From Draconibacterium sp. (lineage in GTDB: Bacteria; Bacteroidota; Bacteroidia; Bacteroidales; Prolixibacteraceae): 9,643 nt of DNA. Below the pieces are notes generated by a model. The model was not told where the DNA came from. It ran no database searches and was given only the letters and a program-made list of their open reading frames with translations. The stretch spans positions 1-9,643 of the forward strand of contig JAUVDE010000099.1 of NCBI GenBank assembly GCA_030595485.1, given 5' to 3'. Made by a program: the position numbers and the translations under genes. Shown piece by piece: positions 1 through 6,624 of the stretch (positions are counted from its first letter, which is position 1; every line of letters starts with the position of its first letter).

Positions 1-2
1 CT

Positions 3-161
3 TTAGCAAAAGCTTCACTTTTGGTTTGGGAAACCCTGCCCCCACATGATTACATTGCATGGCTAATCGAAATAGTTAAAAAAATACCACTCGGTACTGC
101 AACGAGGAATAAAAGAGCTATTTTTTTTTCCAACGTACTAAAGGCTGGCGCGGATTTGTAA
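3..161 (+). other. Orphan open reading frame, possible C-terminal gene fragment
   Basis: An uninterrupted frame of 52 codons enters from the left edge and stops at TAA 159-161. Its residues include a plausible amphipathic stretch (DYIAWLIEIVKKIPLG). There is no start codon in the window and I do not recognise the family. An open run of this length in AT-rich DNA can arise by chance, so it may be the tail of a gene that begins outside the window or simply noncoding. The surrounding debris makes a broken gene plausible. The stop falls just beyond the left arm of the inverted repeat at 145-190, so the frame runs into that repeat. Confidence 0.2.
7..35. repeat. Two adjacent small hairpins
   Basis: CAAAAG (7-12) and CTTTTG (18-23) form a perfect 6-bp stem with a 5-nt loop. 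It is followed at once by GGTTT (23-27) and AAACC (31-35) around a GGG loop; the two stems share G23. Paired short hairpins of this kind are seen in noncoding repeats and near mobile-element ends, but nothing here identifies a family. Both are short enough to be chance. Confidence 0.3.
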
Positions 162-190
162 TCATGAGTGTTCGGAAGAATCCGCGACAG
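145..190. repeat. Imperfect 12-bp inverted repeat (hairpin)
   Basis: CTGGCGCGGATT (145-156) is complementary to AATCCGCGACAG (179-190) with a single mismatch (G148/A187), around a 22-nt loop. The stem is much richer in GC than the surrounding DNA and includes a perfect 8-bp core, CGCGGATT/AATCCGCG. From memory, repeats built on a GCGGATTTGTAATCC-like core occur often in Bacteroidota genomes near REP-like and transposase-associated DNA. The resemblance is noted without a search. It sits in a stretch with gene remnants, which fits a repeat or element scar. Confidence 0.5.
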
Positions 191-258
191 GGGGACACAA
201 CCTTTATGTTTCAGACAGGAAAAAACCAACGCTCACCCAGAGAAATGAGAATTAAATT

Positions 259-492
259 ATGACAATAGAAAAATACATTGACAACATAAATCAGAGATAT
301 TTACTCGGAAATGCGACTGAGCATACTTTTAGAGGTGACTTGCAACAACTTATTGAAAGTATAGTGCCTGAAATAAGGGCGACTAACGAACCGAAAAGAC
401 AATCTTGCGGAGCACCTGACTACATCTTGACTAAAAAAGATATCCACAAACAAACTTTATCAAAAATTAGGTTTTACGAAAAGAGAAACTAA
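259..492 (+). pseudogene. N-terminal remnant of a type ISP/IIG restriction-modification enzyme
   Basis: The 77-codon frame starts at ATG 259. About its first 62 residues match what I know of the N-terminus of large single-chain restriction-modification proteins (type ISP and related type IIG, nuclease-ATPase-methyltransferase): an opening MTIEKYIDNINQRY, then TEHTFRGDLQQLIES, ATNEPKRQSCGAPDYILTKKDI. In intact relatives this continues into the remainder of a PD-(D/E)XK nuclease core (…GFIEAKD…), then helicase, target-recognition and methylase domains totalling around 1000 residues or more. Here the homology stops after KKDI, near base 444. The PD of the nuclease site is present, but the E-x-K half and every downstream domain are missing. 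The last ~15 codons to the TAA at 490-492 are an out-of-frame reading of an unrelated acetyltransferase tail. It is almost certainly nonfunctional as an enzyme. Whether the short peptide is made is unknown. Confidence 0.75.
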
Positions 493-520
493 TGTTTATC
501 GATTAACAATAGAAGAATAA
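443..520 (+). pseudogene. C-terminal remnant of a GNAT acetyltransferase
   Basis: In a different frame from the preceding remnant, codons from about 443 to the TAA at 518-520 read STNKLYQKLGFTKRET followed by NVYRLTIEE. The LYQKLGF motif followed by a short beta-strand ending is characteristic of the C-terminal acetyl-CoA-binding end (motif B) of GNAT N-acetyltransferases. The rest of the domain, including the RxxGxG/A pyrophosphate loop, is absent: a stop lies in this frame at 428-430 and upstream bases belong to the restriction-enzyme remnant. The natural ending and clean reading frame indicate an authentic gene tail that was joined to a foreign gene head by deletion or recombination. It is too short to be an enzyme. 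Confidence 0.7.
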
Positions 521-540
521 AAACTCACCAGTGCTTATTT

Positions 541-567
541 GAATGATTATAGGTATATAATCAATTC
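541..567. terminator. AT-rich hairpin at the LysM gene 3' end
   Basis: GATTATA (545-551) and TATAATC (556-562) form a perfect 7-bp stem with a GGTA loop. GAAT (541-544) and A-TTC (563, 565-567) lengthen it with one bulged A at 564. It lies 3 nt beyond the stop codon of the minus-strand LysM gene, where a transcript-ending or 3'-stabilising structure is expected. There is no strong U-tract on the minus-strand side, so classical intrinsic termination is uncertain. Confidence 0.35.
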
Positions 568-570
568 ATC

Positions 571-2970
571 CTAATTATCGGCAATAAGTCGAGGCTGACC
601 TTTTACACTTTTACGGTGTACTTCGTAATCGCGTGTATACGAGATTATGGAAACCCCTTGATTCATATACCCACCAAACTGAGTAACCTTTTCGAAGTGA
701 TAATTGCCTTGCACTTGATTTAAATGCAGATATGGAAGGCAATCGGCAAAGTCGGGCCCAAAGGCTGTAAGCGCCGTCATAAAATACATGGTAACATCGT
801 AGCCCTGCGCACCAAAATTATTGGGTTCAGTACCAAAATTAGTTTTAAATGTTTCCACAAATTGAATGGTTGATGATTTGGTATAATCCATCCAATACGG
901 CGCCACATATTTTAATTTCAGATTGTGGTAATGGTCAACTTGTATACTCGAGAAATTTGGAAAACGACTTGAACCAATTAAAGTAATGGAGAAATCGCGC
1001 GCCAAATTATTTACATTCGAAATAGCGAGACTTAGTTTACCCTCGTTCGACGATGGAATATATACCACGTTCTCTTTGGTTTTCGACATAATACGACGTA
1101 AACCAAACGAACCTTCGTTTTCAAGATCGTAAATGGTAAAATTTACACCATGTTTACTACTCATAAAACCAGAGTTCACAAATTTCTCGCGAAACATTTC
1201 CACTAAACGACCTTCGGAAGTGCCTTTATAATTTTGTGTTTTTACAATAATAAAGTTACTGTTGTAATATTCGTCGGCGACCATTTCGGCAGTTTTCTCG
1301 GCAATGTAATCGCGCGAAGGATTTACCTGATAATACGCAGGTGTGCTTGCTGTTATACCACCTTGCGAGGCTAGTGGCGACACAATTGGGATACGGTTTT
1401 TAGCAGCTATTTGGGCTACTTCATTTTGTACACTTTGATAAATGGGTCCAATTATCAGGTCGGTCATTAAAAATTTCTGGGTTTGAATAAACTTACGGAT
1501 AGAGTCAGCTTTACGCTGTGTATCGAACACATGTAAGCGAATCGTCACACCTGATTTCTGTAGGGAATCAACTGCTAGCAAAACACCTTCGTAGAATTGA
1601 ACAAAGTTTTCGCTTCCACCATAAAACTGTTTAAATAACTCTTTCCGTTCTTCCAATTCAATGGTTGTATCCTGCGCTATCTCAACTTCCTCTTCAGTAA
1701 ATAAAGCCATCGTATCAATTGGCGCATCTTCACGATTTAGAGTATCGTTAATCTCCAGAAATAGGGGTAGAAACAAGGCAATGTTATACGTTTTATCTGT
1801 AAACATACCGGTACTTTCAGGCAAACAACCTTGCGGAATGGCTACTGGAAGCACGACTTCAACTTCATAATATTCTTCAATCAATCTTGCCGAGTCGGCT
1901 TTGTTATTGCTTACTATTTTCTCGAAAATTTCGTCCGGTTGTTCAGGAATCAGTATTGTTTCATCCTTTACCAGATTTCTGGTTTCCAAAACAGGATTGT
2001 ATTTTTTTATTTCTGGAATGGTCAATTCGTATTTTTTCGATAGACCATATAAAGTTTCACCCCGTTTAACTACATGTTTAGAAAAAGCTGCATCATTAAC
2101 CGGCTTGGCAACTGTTTTTTCAATTTCTTTTGCCGGTATTTTAATTACTACACCAGCAGGAAACCCAGTATTTAAAATGGGATTTAATCCTTTTAACTCA
2201 TTCTCGGAAACACCATATTTTCTGGTTATTCCCCACATGGTTTGCCCACTTTCAATAATATGCTCAAAGTAATTTATATTTGCTTCCTTTTCAATGGCAA
2301 CGGGTTTTGTTTCGTCAACCAAGTCTTTTGCCGGAACATATATTATCATTCCAGCCTGTAGGTTCTGAACGGATGGATTTTGAGCTAAAAGTGCTTCTTC
2401 TGATATCCCATATTTTCGCGATAAAGAATACAATGTTTCGCCCGATACCACTTTGTGCTCCATCATACCTTTCGGCACAGACACTACTTCCACTACTGCT
2501 GGTTCTTCAACCTTTTCCCAAAAAGGAATTTTTAGCTTTACTCCACGTTTAAACTTTCGAACCTTCGAATTGTATTCATTTAGCTCTTCAACAGTAATAT
2601 CAAATTGTTTGGCAATGGAATACGCCGTTTCTTTTCTCGATTTTATCTTATAAGTTTTAAAACCATCAGGGCTGCCTTTTTGTGGCACTGTTGTTTGAGT
2701 AAGCCCTGCACCACCAACAAAAGGAATCTTCAGCATGTCCCCCACTTTCAATCCTTCATTTACTTTTGGGTTCAATTCTTCCACAGCCGCCTGTTCTATA
2801 TTATAACGTTTAGAAATGGCATAAAGCGTTTCGCCTGTTCGTACCTGGTGCGAAATGAATTTTTCTCCCTGAATAACGATAATCTGATCTTGATTCACGT
2901 TTTGAGCATCTACTTGCTCCGAAAAAACAACTAGAAGGGAAAAAACTAGGGTGCTTAAAATAATCCTCAT
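571..2970 (-). CDS. Exported protein with five LysM domains and a type 1 periplasmic-binding fold
   Basis: This 799-residue protein opens with a Sec signal peptide (charged MR, hydrophobic residues 3-17, likely cleavage after VDA at 20-22). There is no lipobox cysteine. Five LysM repeats follow at about 40-84, 106-150, 171-213, 235-279 and 298-342, recognisable by the GETLYxxSxKY and NP cores and IP endings; the second is the most divergent. LysM modules bind the GlcNAc-containing backbone of peptidoglycan. After an acidic linker, residues ~395-795 resemble the ligand-binding domain of branched-chain amino-acid ABC receptors (YNIALFLPLF, FYEGVLLAVDSL, DLIIGPIYQ, IPIVSPLASQGG). No permease or ATPase genes are adjacent, so transport is unlikely. 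A wall-anchored sensor or regulator of wall synthesis is more plausible (inference). The start ATG is supported by the signal peptide and by a promoter element just upstream. The gene is divergent from guaA. Confidence 0.85.
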   Translation of the reverse strand: MRIILSTLVFSLLVVFSEQVDAQNVNQDQIIVIQGEKFISHQVRTGETLYAISKRYNIEQAAVEELNPKVNEGLKVGDMLKIPFVGGAGLTQTTVPQKGSPDGFKTYKIKSRKETAYSIAKQFDITVEELNEYNSKVRKFKRGVKLKIPFWEKVEEPAVVEVVSVPKGMMEHKVVSGETLYSLSRKYGISEEALLAQNPSVQNLQAGMIIYVPAKDLVDETKPVAIEKEANINYFEHIIESGQTMWGITRKYGVSENELKGLNPILNTGFPAGVVIKIPAKEIEKTVAKPVNDAAFSKHVVKRGETLYGLSKKYELTIPEIKKYNPVLETRNLVKDETILIPEQPDEIFEKIVSNNKADSARLIEEYYEVEVVLPVAIPQGCLPESTGMFTDKTYNIALFLPLFLEINDTLNREDAPIDTMALFTEEEVEIAQDTTIELEERKELFKQFYGGSENFVQFYEGVLLAVDSLQKSGVTIRLHVFDTQRKADSIRKFIQTQKFLMTDLIIGPIYQSVQNEVAQIAAKNRIPIVSPLASQGGITASTPAYYQVNPSRDYIAEKTAEMVADEYYNSNFIIVKTQNYKGTSEGRLVEMFREKFVNSGFMSSKHGVNFTIYDLENEGSFGLRRIMSKTKENVVYIPSSNEGKLSLAISNVNNLARDFSITLIGSSRFPNFSSIQVDHYHNLKLKYVAPYWMDYTKSSTIQFVETFKTNFGTEPNNFGAQGYDVTMYFMTALTAFGPDFADCLPYLHLNQVQGNYHFEKVTQFGGYMNQGVSIISYTRDYEVHRKSVKGQPRLIADN

Positions 2971-2995
2971 TAAAACCTGATTAATTAATTTGGGT

Positions 2996-3003
2996 CAAAA
3001 ATA
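2996..3003 (-). promoter_or_regulatory. Bacteroidota -7 element for the LysM gene
   Basis: Read on the minus strand, TATTTTTG fits the Bacteroidota -7 consensus TAnnTTTG and lies 25 nt upstream of the ATG, giving a predicted leader of about 20 nt. The best TTG-like -33 candidate (3018-3016) is only 12 nt away, shorter than the usual 17-23, so only the -7 half is well supported. Confidence 0.4.
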
Positions 3004-3076
3004 AAAAATAATGACCAACCGAATTGATACTGTTCAAGTTTTAACGAGAAATTGAAGTTTTAATTTTAAATGGTGC

Positions 3077-3090
3077 TTGTTAATTAACAA
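3077..3090. promoter_or_regulatory. 14-bp perfect palindrome, possible operator
   Basis: TTGTTAATTAACAA is a perfect palindrome between the two divergent promoters. It lies 74 bp upstream (on the minus strand) of the LysM -7 element. Such symmetry suits a dimeric repressor, but AT-only palindromes occur by chance in AT-rich DNA. Confidence 0.25.
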
Positions 3091-3150
3091 ACAACAAATG
3101 CCAAAATTCAAATATGTGGTACAAGCTGTTGATTAAACTTTCAATAAACG

Positions 3151-3168
3151 ACTATTGTAACCAATAGT
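3151..3168. promoter_or_regulatory. 7-bp inverted repeat with 4-nt spacer
   Basis: ACTATTG and CAATAGT are perfectly complementary around TAAC. It could be a protein-binding site or a small hairpin. It lies near the middle of the intergenic region, away from either predicted promoter core, and no regulator gene is nearby. Confidence 0.3.
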
Positions 3169-3266
3169 GTTTTGTGATTTTGATATTGAAATATGGAGCA
3201 TGAATTTTAGAGTTATGTTCATCGTAAATGATATTTAGTAAGATTTCTGCTAACTATCGTTGCCTT

Positions 3267-3278
3267 CTTGTTAACAAG
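3267..3278. promoter_or_regulatory. 12-bp perfect palindrome upstream of the guaA promoter
   Basis: CTTGTTAACAAG is a perfect palindrome centred about 35 bp upstream of the guaA -33 TTG. Its TTGTT/AACAA halves recur in the palindrome at 3077-3090. The position would suit an activator or regulator of guaA, but no factor can be named. Confidence 0.3.
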
Positions 3279-3304
3279 TACCTCTTTTTCATAAACAAAC
3301 CACC

Positions 3305-3332
3305 TTGTTTTTCTACTATATTTTTACTTTTG
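3305..3332 (+). promoter_or_regulatory. guaA promoter (TTG-N17-TACTTTTG)
   Basis: TTG at 3305-3307 and TACTTTTG at 3325-3332 are separated by 17 nt, a good match to the Bacteroidota promoter consensus TTG-N17-23-TAnnTTTG used by their primary sigma factor. Transcription would begin near 3337, leaving a leader of roughly 20-24 nt before the guaA ATG. This is the best promoter match in the window. Confidence 0.6.
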
Positions 3333-3359
3333 TGCATCGTATAATTAAAGCAAAATTTC

Positions 3360-4889
3360 ATGCAGGAAAAGATATTAATCCTTGATTTTGGTTCTCAGTA
3401 CACACAATTAATTGGCAGAAAAGTGCGTGAGTTGAATGTGTATTGTGAAATCCATCCGTTTAACCATTATCCGGAAATTGATGAGTCGGTAAAAGGTGTA
3501 ATTTTATCGGGTAGTCCATATTCGGTTCGCGACAAAGATGCTCCTCGCCCTGATTTATCTAAAATCAAAGGAGATATTCCTCTACTTGGAGTTTGTTACG
3601 GTGCACAGTATTTGGCGCATTTTTATGGAGGAGAAGTAAAGCCTTCAAATACGCGAGAATATGGTCGTGCAAATTTGGGCTTTATCGATAACGACAGTGT
3701 GCTTTTTAAAGACATTAGCTTGCATTCACAAGTTTGGATGTCGCATGGCGATACCATTGTAACTTTACCAAAAAACTACAAAGTAATTGCATCAACCGAA
3801 GATGTAAACTTTGCAGCTTATAAAGTGGATGATGAAAAAACCTGGGCAATTCAGTTTCATCCTGAAGTTTATCATACTACTGAAGGTCGACAAATACTTG
3901 AGAATTTTGTTTCTACCATTTGCGGTTGTACACAAAACTGGACTCCTGATTCTTTTGTAGAATCGACAGTTAAAGGTTTAAAAGCCCAGTTAGGTAACGA
4001 CAAAGTTGTGCTTGGACTTTCAGGAGGTGTTGATTCATCGGTTGCCGGAATTCTATTGAATAAAGCTATTGGTGAAAATCTAACCTGCATATTTGTTGAT
4101 AACGGCTTGCTCCGTAAAGAAGAATTCGAAGAAGTTTTGCATTCGTACGAAGACATGGGCTTGAATGTAATTGGTGTTGACGCCAAACAAAAATTCTGGG
4201 ATGATTTAGCAGGTGTTAAAGACCCGGAACAAAAACGTAAAATTATTGGTCGCAACTTCATTGAAGTTTTTGATGTAGAGGCACACAAAATACAAGATGT
4301 AAAATGGTTGGCACAGGGAACTATTTATCCCGACGTAATTGAGTCGGTTTCAGTAAATGGTCCTTCGGCAACAATTAAGTCGCACCACAATGTTGGTGGT
4401 CTTCCTGAGAAAATGAATTTAAAAGTTGTTGAACCACTAAAACTTCTGTTTAAAGATGAAGTTCGTAGGGTTGGAAGAGCAATGAACATTAAACAAGAAC
4501 TTCTGGGCAGACACCCATTCCCGGGTCCCGGTCTTGGAATCCGTATTTTGGGTGATGTTACTCCAGAAAAAGTGACGATGTTGCAAGAAGCTGATGCCGT
4601 TTTTATTAATGGTTTAAAAAACTGGGGTTTGTACGACGATGTTTGGCAGGCAGGTGTGATGTTACTTCCTGTTCAATCGGTTGGAGTTATGGGCGATGAA
4701 CGTACTTACGAAAATACAGTGGCATTACGAGCTGTTGCTTCGACAGATGGTATGACAGCTGACTGGGTACATCTTCCTTACGATTTCCTGGCTAAAATGT
4801 CGAACGAAATAATTAACAAAGTTCGTGGTATTAACCGCGTAGTTTACGATATCAGTTCGAAGCCACCTGCAACAATTGAGTGGGAATAG
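3360..4889 (+). CDS. guaA: GMP synthase (glutamine-hydrolysing)
   Basis: This enzyme converts XMP, ATP and glutamine to GMP, the last step of guanine nucleotide synthesis, in the cytoplasm. At 509 residues it has normal length (E. coli GuaA is 525). The N-terminal class I glutamine amidotransferase domain carries the catalytic triad C79 (LGVCYGAQ), H167 and E169 (FHPEV). The ATP-pyrophosphatase domain has the PP-loop SGGVDSS at 221-227. The C-terminal dimerisation domain includes GRHPFPGPGLGIR (383-395) and ends in the typical KPPATIEWE. All key residues are present. The ATG lies about 20-24 nt after the predicted transcription start and no Shine-Dalgarno is evident, as is usual in this phylum. 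The next gene begins 83 nt downstream in the same direction with no clear terminator between, so read-through is possible. Confidence 0.97.
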   Translation: MQEKILILDFGSQYTQLIGRKVRELNVYCEIHPFNHYPEIDESVKGVILSGSPYSVRDKDAPRPDLSKIKGDIPLLGVCYGAQYLAHFYGGEVKPSNTREYGRANLGFIDNDSVLFKDISLHSQVWMSHGDTIVTLPKNYKVIASTEDVNFAAYKVDDEKTWAIQFHPEVYHTTEGRQILENFVSTICGCTQNWTPDSFVESTVKGLKAQLGNDKVVLGLSGGVDSSVAGILLNKAIGENLTCIFVDNGLLRKEEFEEVLHSYEDMGLNVIGVDAKQKFWDDLAGVKDPEQKRKIIGRNFIEVFDVEAHKIQDVKWLAQGTIYPDVIESVSVNGPSATIKSHHNVGGLPEKMNLKVVEPLKLLFKDEVRRVGRAMNIKQELLGRHPFPGPGLGIRILGDVTPEKVTMLQEADAVFINGLKNWGLYDDVWQAGVMLLPVQSVGVMGDERTYENTVALRAVASTDGMTADWVHLPYDFLAKMSNEIINKVRGINRVVYDISSKPPATIEWE

Positions 4890-4972
4890 TTGTTAGACCT
4901 AATAGCAATTGAGAGAACAGACTATTCTGTGGAAAACTCAGTTTTATTTGTAACGAAAAAGTAGAATTAATT

Positions 4973-6619
4973 ATGCATAATTTATTGATGAAAAGATTCA
5001 CTAACATTGGGCTTTGCGTTTTTATGGCCCTTCTTTTGGCAGTGCCGGCAAAATTTGCAGCAGCACAAACGCAGGAAATCGTTCAGAAAAATCAAATAAA
5101 ATTTGCACGTCTGCTGCGTTTGGTTGATGGTTACTATGTCGATTCGGCCAACGTTGACAAATTAACGGAAAAAGCAATTGTTAGTCTTTTGGGTGATTTA
5201 GACCCACACTCAACCTATATTTCGAAAGAAGAAGTAGATAAAATGAATGAGCCTTTAAAAGGTAATTTTGAAGGAATTGGTATTTCATTTAGTATCTACA
5301 AAGATACTTTGCTGGTAACTACAACTATTTCTGGTGGCCCATCGGAAAGGGTTGGTTTACGTGGAGGTGACCGCATTGTTGAAGTCGATGGCAAACCCAT
5401 TGCAGGAATCGGATTAAAAAACACCGACGTTTTTGATTTGCTTCGCGGCAAAAAAGGAACTGAAGTTGACCTTCGTATTCTAAGGAAATCGAATCCTGAA
5501 TTACTCGATTTTAAAATCATTCGCGATAAAATTCCAATTTTTAGTTTAGACGCTTCGTACATGCTTGACGAATCAACCGGTTACATTAAGCTGAACAAAT
5601 TTTCGGCAACAACAACCGATGAGTTTGTTACAGCAATGAAAAAACTAAAACAGCAAAATATCGAAAATCTGGTTTTGGACCTTCGTGGAAATGGTGGTGG
5701 CTACTTAAAATCTGCTATCGAAATCTCTGACCAATTTTTGACTAATGGAAAAATGGTGGTATTCACCGAAGGAACAAACGAACCCAAACGTGAGTATAAA
5801 GCCTCGGGCAAAGGGGAATTTGAAGCTGGCAATTTGGTCGTTTTGGTTGACGAAGGTTCGGCATCGGCAAGTGAAATTGTTTCGGGTGCTGTTCAAGATT
5901 GGGATCGTGGACTAATTATCGGTCGTCGTTCATTTGGAAAAGGATTGGTACAAAAGCCATTCATGCTCACAGATGGTTCAATGGTACGCTTAACAACAGC
6001 ACATTATTATACTCCAAGCGGACGTTGTATTCAAAAGCCTTACCAAGAAGGAACCAAAGAATACCGCCAAGACTATGCTCACCGTTTAACAAATGGTGAA
6101 ATGTTTAGTGCCGACAGCATCGATTTTGATGAAGCATTGCAACACAAAACACTTGTTAATGGACGAAATGTTTATGGAGGTGGCGGTGTAATGCCCGATA
6201 TTTTTGTTCCAATGGACACTTCCATACATTATGCATACATGAACAAGTTACGCCGCAAACAAATTACCTACAATTTTGTACTCGACTTTGTGGATAGCAA
6301 TCGTGATAAACTAACGCGGAAATATCCTGATTTTGAAACATTCAATAAGAAATTTGAAATTTCAAAAGCGGATATGGATGATATTGTTGCACGAGGCGAA
6401 AAAGAAGGTATTGAAAAAGATGAAGAAGGATTGGCCTTTACAGAAAAGAGTTTAAAGCGTGAGATGAAAGGTTTAATTGCACGGGATATTTATTCGCGTA
6501 ACGACATGTATAAAGTATTATATGCTGATGATGAAGCAATAAACAAAACGCTAGAGGTAATTGAAAATCAGAAAAAATACCAAGACTTACTGGTGATAAC
6601 ACAATTTGAAGCTAAATAA
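4973..6619 (+). CDS. S41 family C-terminal processing protease with PDZ domain (CtpA/Prc type)
   Basis: This 548-residue exported serine protease of the tail-specific (CtpA) family cleaves unfolded or C-terminally tagged proteins in the periplasm. A signal peptide spans about residues 6-32 (KR, then hydrophobic, ending AAAQ). ATG 4988 (M6) is an equally plausible start and would give a more typical signal. A PDZ domain lies at about 92-165 (GIGISF, GLRGGDRIVEVDG). The catalytic Ser-Lys pair is seen as S298 in GSASASEI and K323 in SFGKGLVQ, with the same 25-residue spacing as S430/K455 of E. coli Prc. A C-terminal extension of about 150 charged residues follows the protease core. Only a weak -7-like TTTATTTG (4943-4950) precedes it. 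The pnuC-like gene starts 5 nt after its stop, so the two are very likely cotranscribed. Confidence 0.93.
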   Translation: MHNLLMKRFTNIGLCVFMALLLAVPAKFAAAQTQEIVQKNQIKFARLLRLVDGYYVDSANVDKLTEKAIVSLLGDLDPHSTYISKEEVDKMNEPLKGNFEGIGISFSIYKDTLLVTTTISGGPSERVGLRGGDRIVEVDGKPIAGIGLKNTDVFDLLRGKKGTEVDLRILRKSNPELLDFKIIRDKIPIFSLDASYMLDESTGYIKLNKFSATTTDEFVTAMKKLKQQNIENLVLDLRGNGGGYLKSAIEISDQFLTNGKMVVFTEGTNEPKREYKASGKGEFEAGNLVVLVDEGSASASEIVSGAVQDWDRGLIIGRRSFGKGLVQKPFMLTDGSMVRLTTAHYYTPSGRCIQKPYQEGTKEYRQDYAHRLTNGEMFSADSIDFDEALQHKTLVNGRNVYGGGGVMPDIFVPMDTSIHYAYMNKLRRKQITYNFVLDFVDSNRDKLTRKYPDFETFNKKFEISKADMDDIVARGEKEGIEKDEEGLAFTEKSLKREMKGLIARDIYSRNDMYKVLYADDEAINKTLEVIENQKKYQDLLVITQFEAK

Positions 6620-6624
6620 CATTT

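Larger units (their letters stand above)
2971..3359. other. Divergent intergenic region with three inverted repeats
   Basis: This 389-bp stretch separates the divergent LysM gene and guaA and has no credible reading frame. Besides the two outward promoters it holds three perfect inverted repeats: TTGTTAATTAACAA at 3077-3090, ACTATTG-taac-CAATAGT at 3151-3168, and CTTGTTAACAAG at 3267-3278. The first and third share TTGTT/AACAA half-sites with different centres. An ATTAATTAAT palindrome lies at 2980-2989. I see no riboswitch fold or tRNA. Confidence 0.6.

Noticed and set aside
121..129. Run of nine T as an intrinsic terminator
   Set aside because: No convincing GC-rich hairpin precedes it; nearby pairings (TACC/GGTA, CTCG/CGAG) are 4 bp and too far upstream.
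1..570. CRISPR array, integron attC sites or an intact insertion sequence in the debris region
   Set aside because: There are no regularly spaced direct repeats, no convincing paired attC core sites and no transposase frame; only isolated inverted repeats and gene fragments are present.
1901..2272. A 123-codon plus-strand frame (and several shorter ones, 1661-2934) opposite the LysM gene
   Set aside because: They lie wholly antisense to a well-supported gene with clear domains, have no recognisable motifs and have no promoter of their own.
2971..3359. Purine riboswitch upstream of guaA
   Set aside because: The leader predicted from the promoter is only ~20-24 nt, leaving no room for an aptamer, and no conserved purine-riboswitch junction sequences are visible.
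3872..4288. A 138-codon minus-strand frame opposite guaA
   Set aside because: It is antisense to highly conserved GMP synthase sequence, its composition is Ser/Pro/Thr-rich as expected of a shadow frame, and no family is recognisable.
4917..4930. ACAGA-ctat-TCTGT hairpin after guaA as a terminator
   Set aside because: The stem is only 5 bp and no T-run follows, so it cannot be supported as a terminator.
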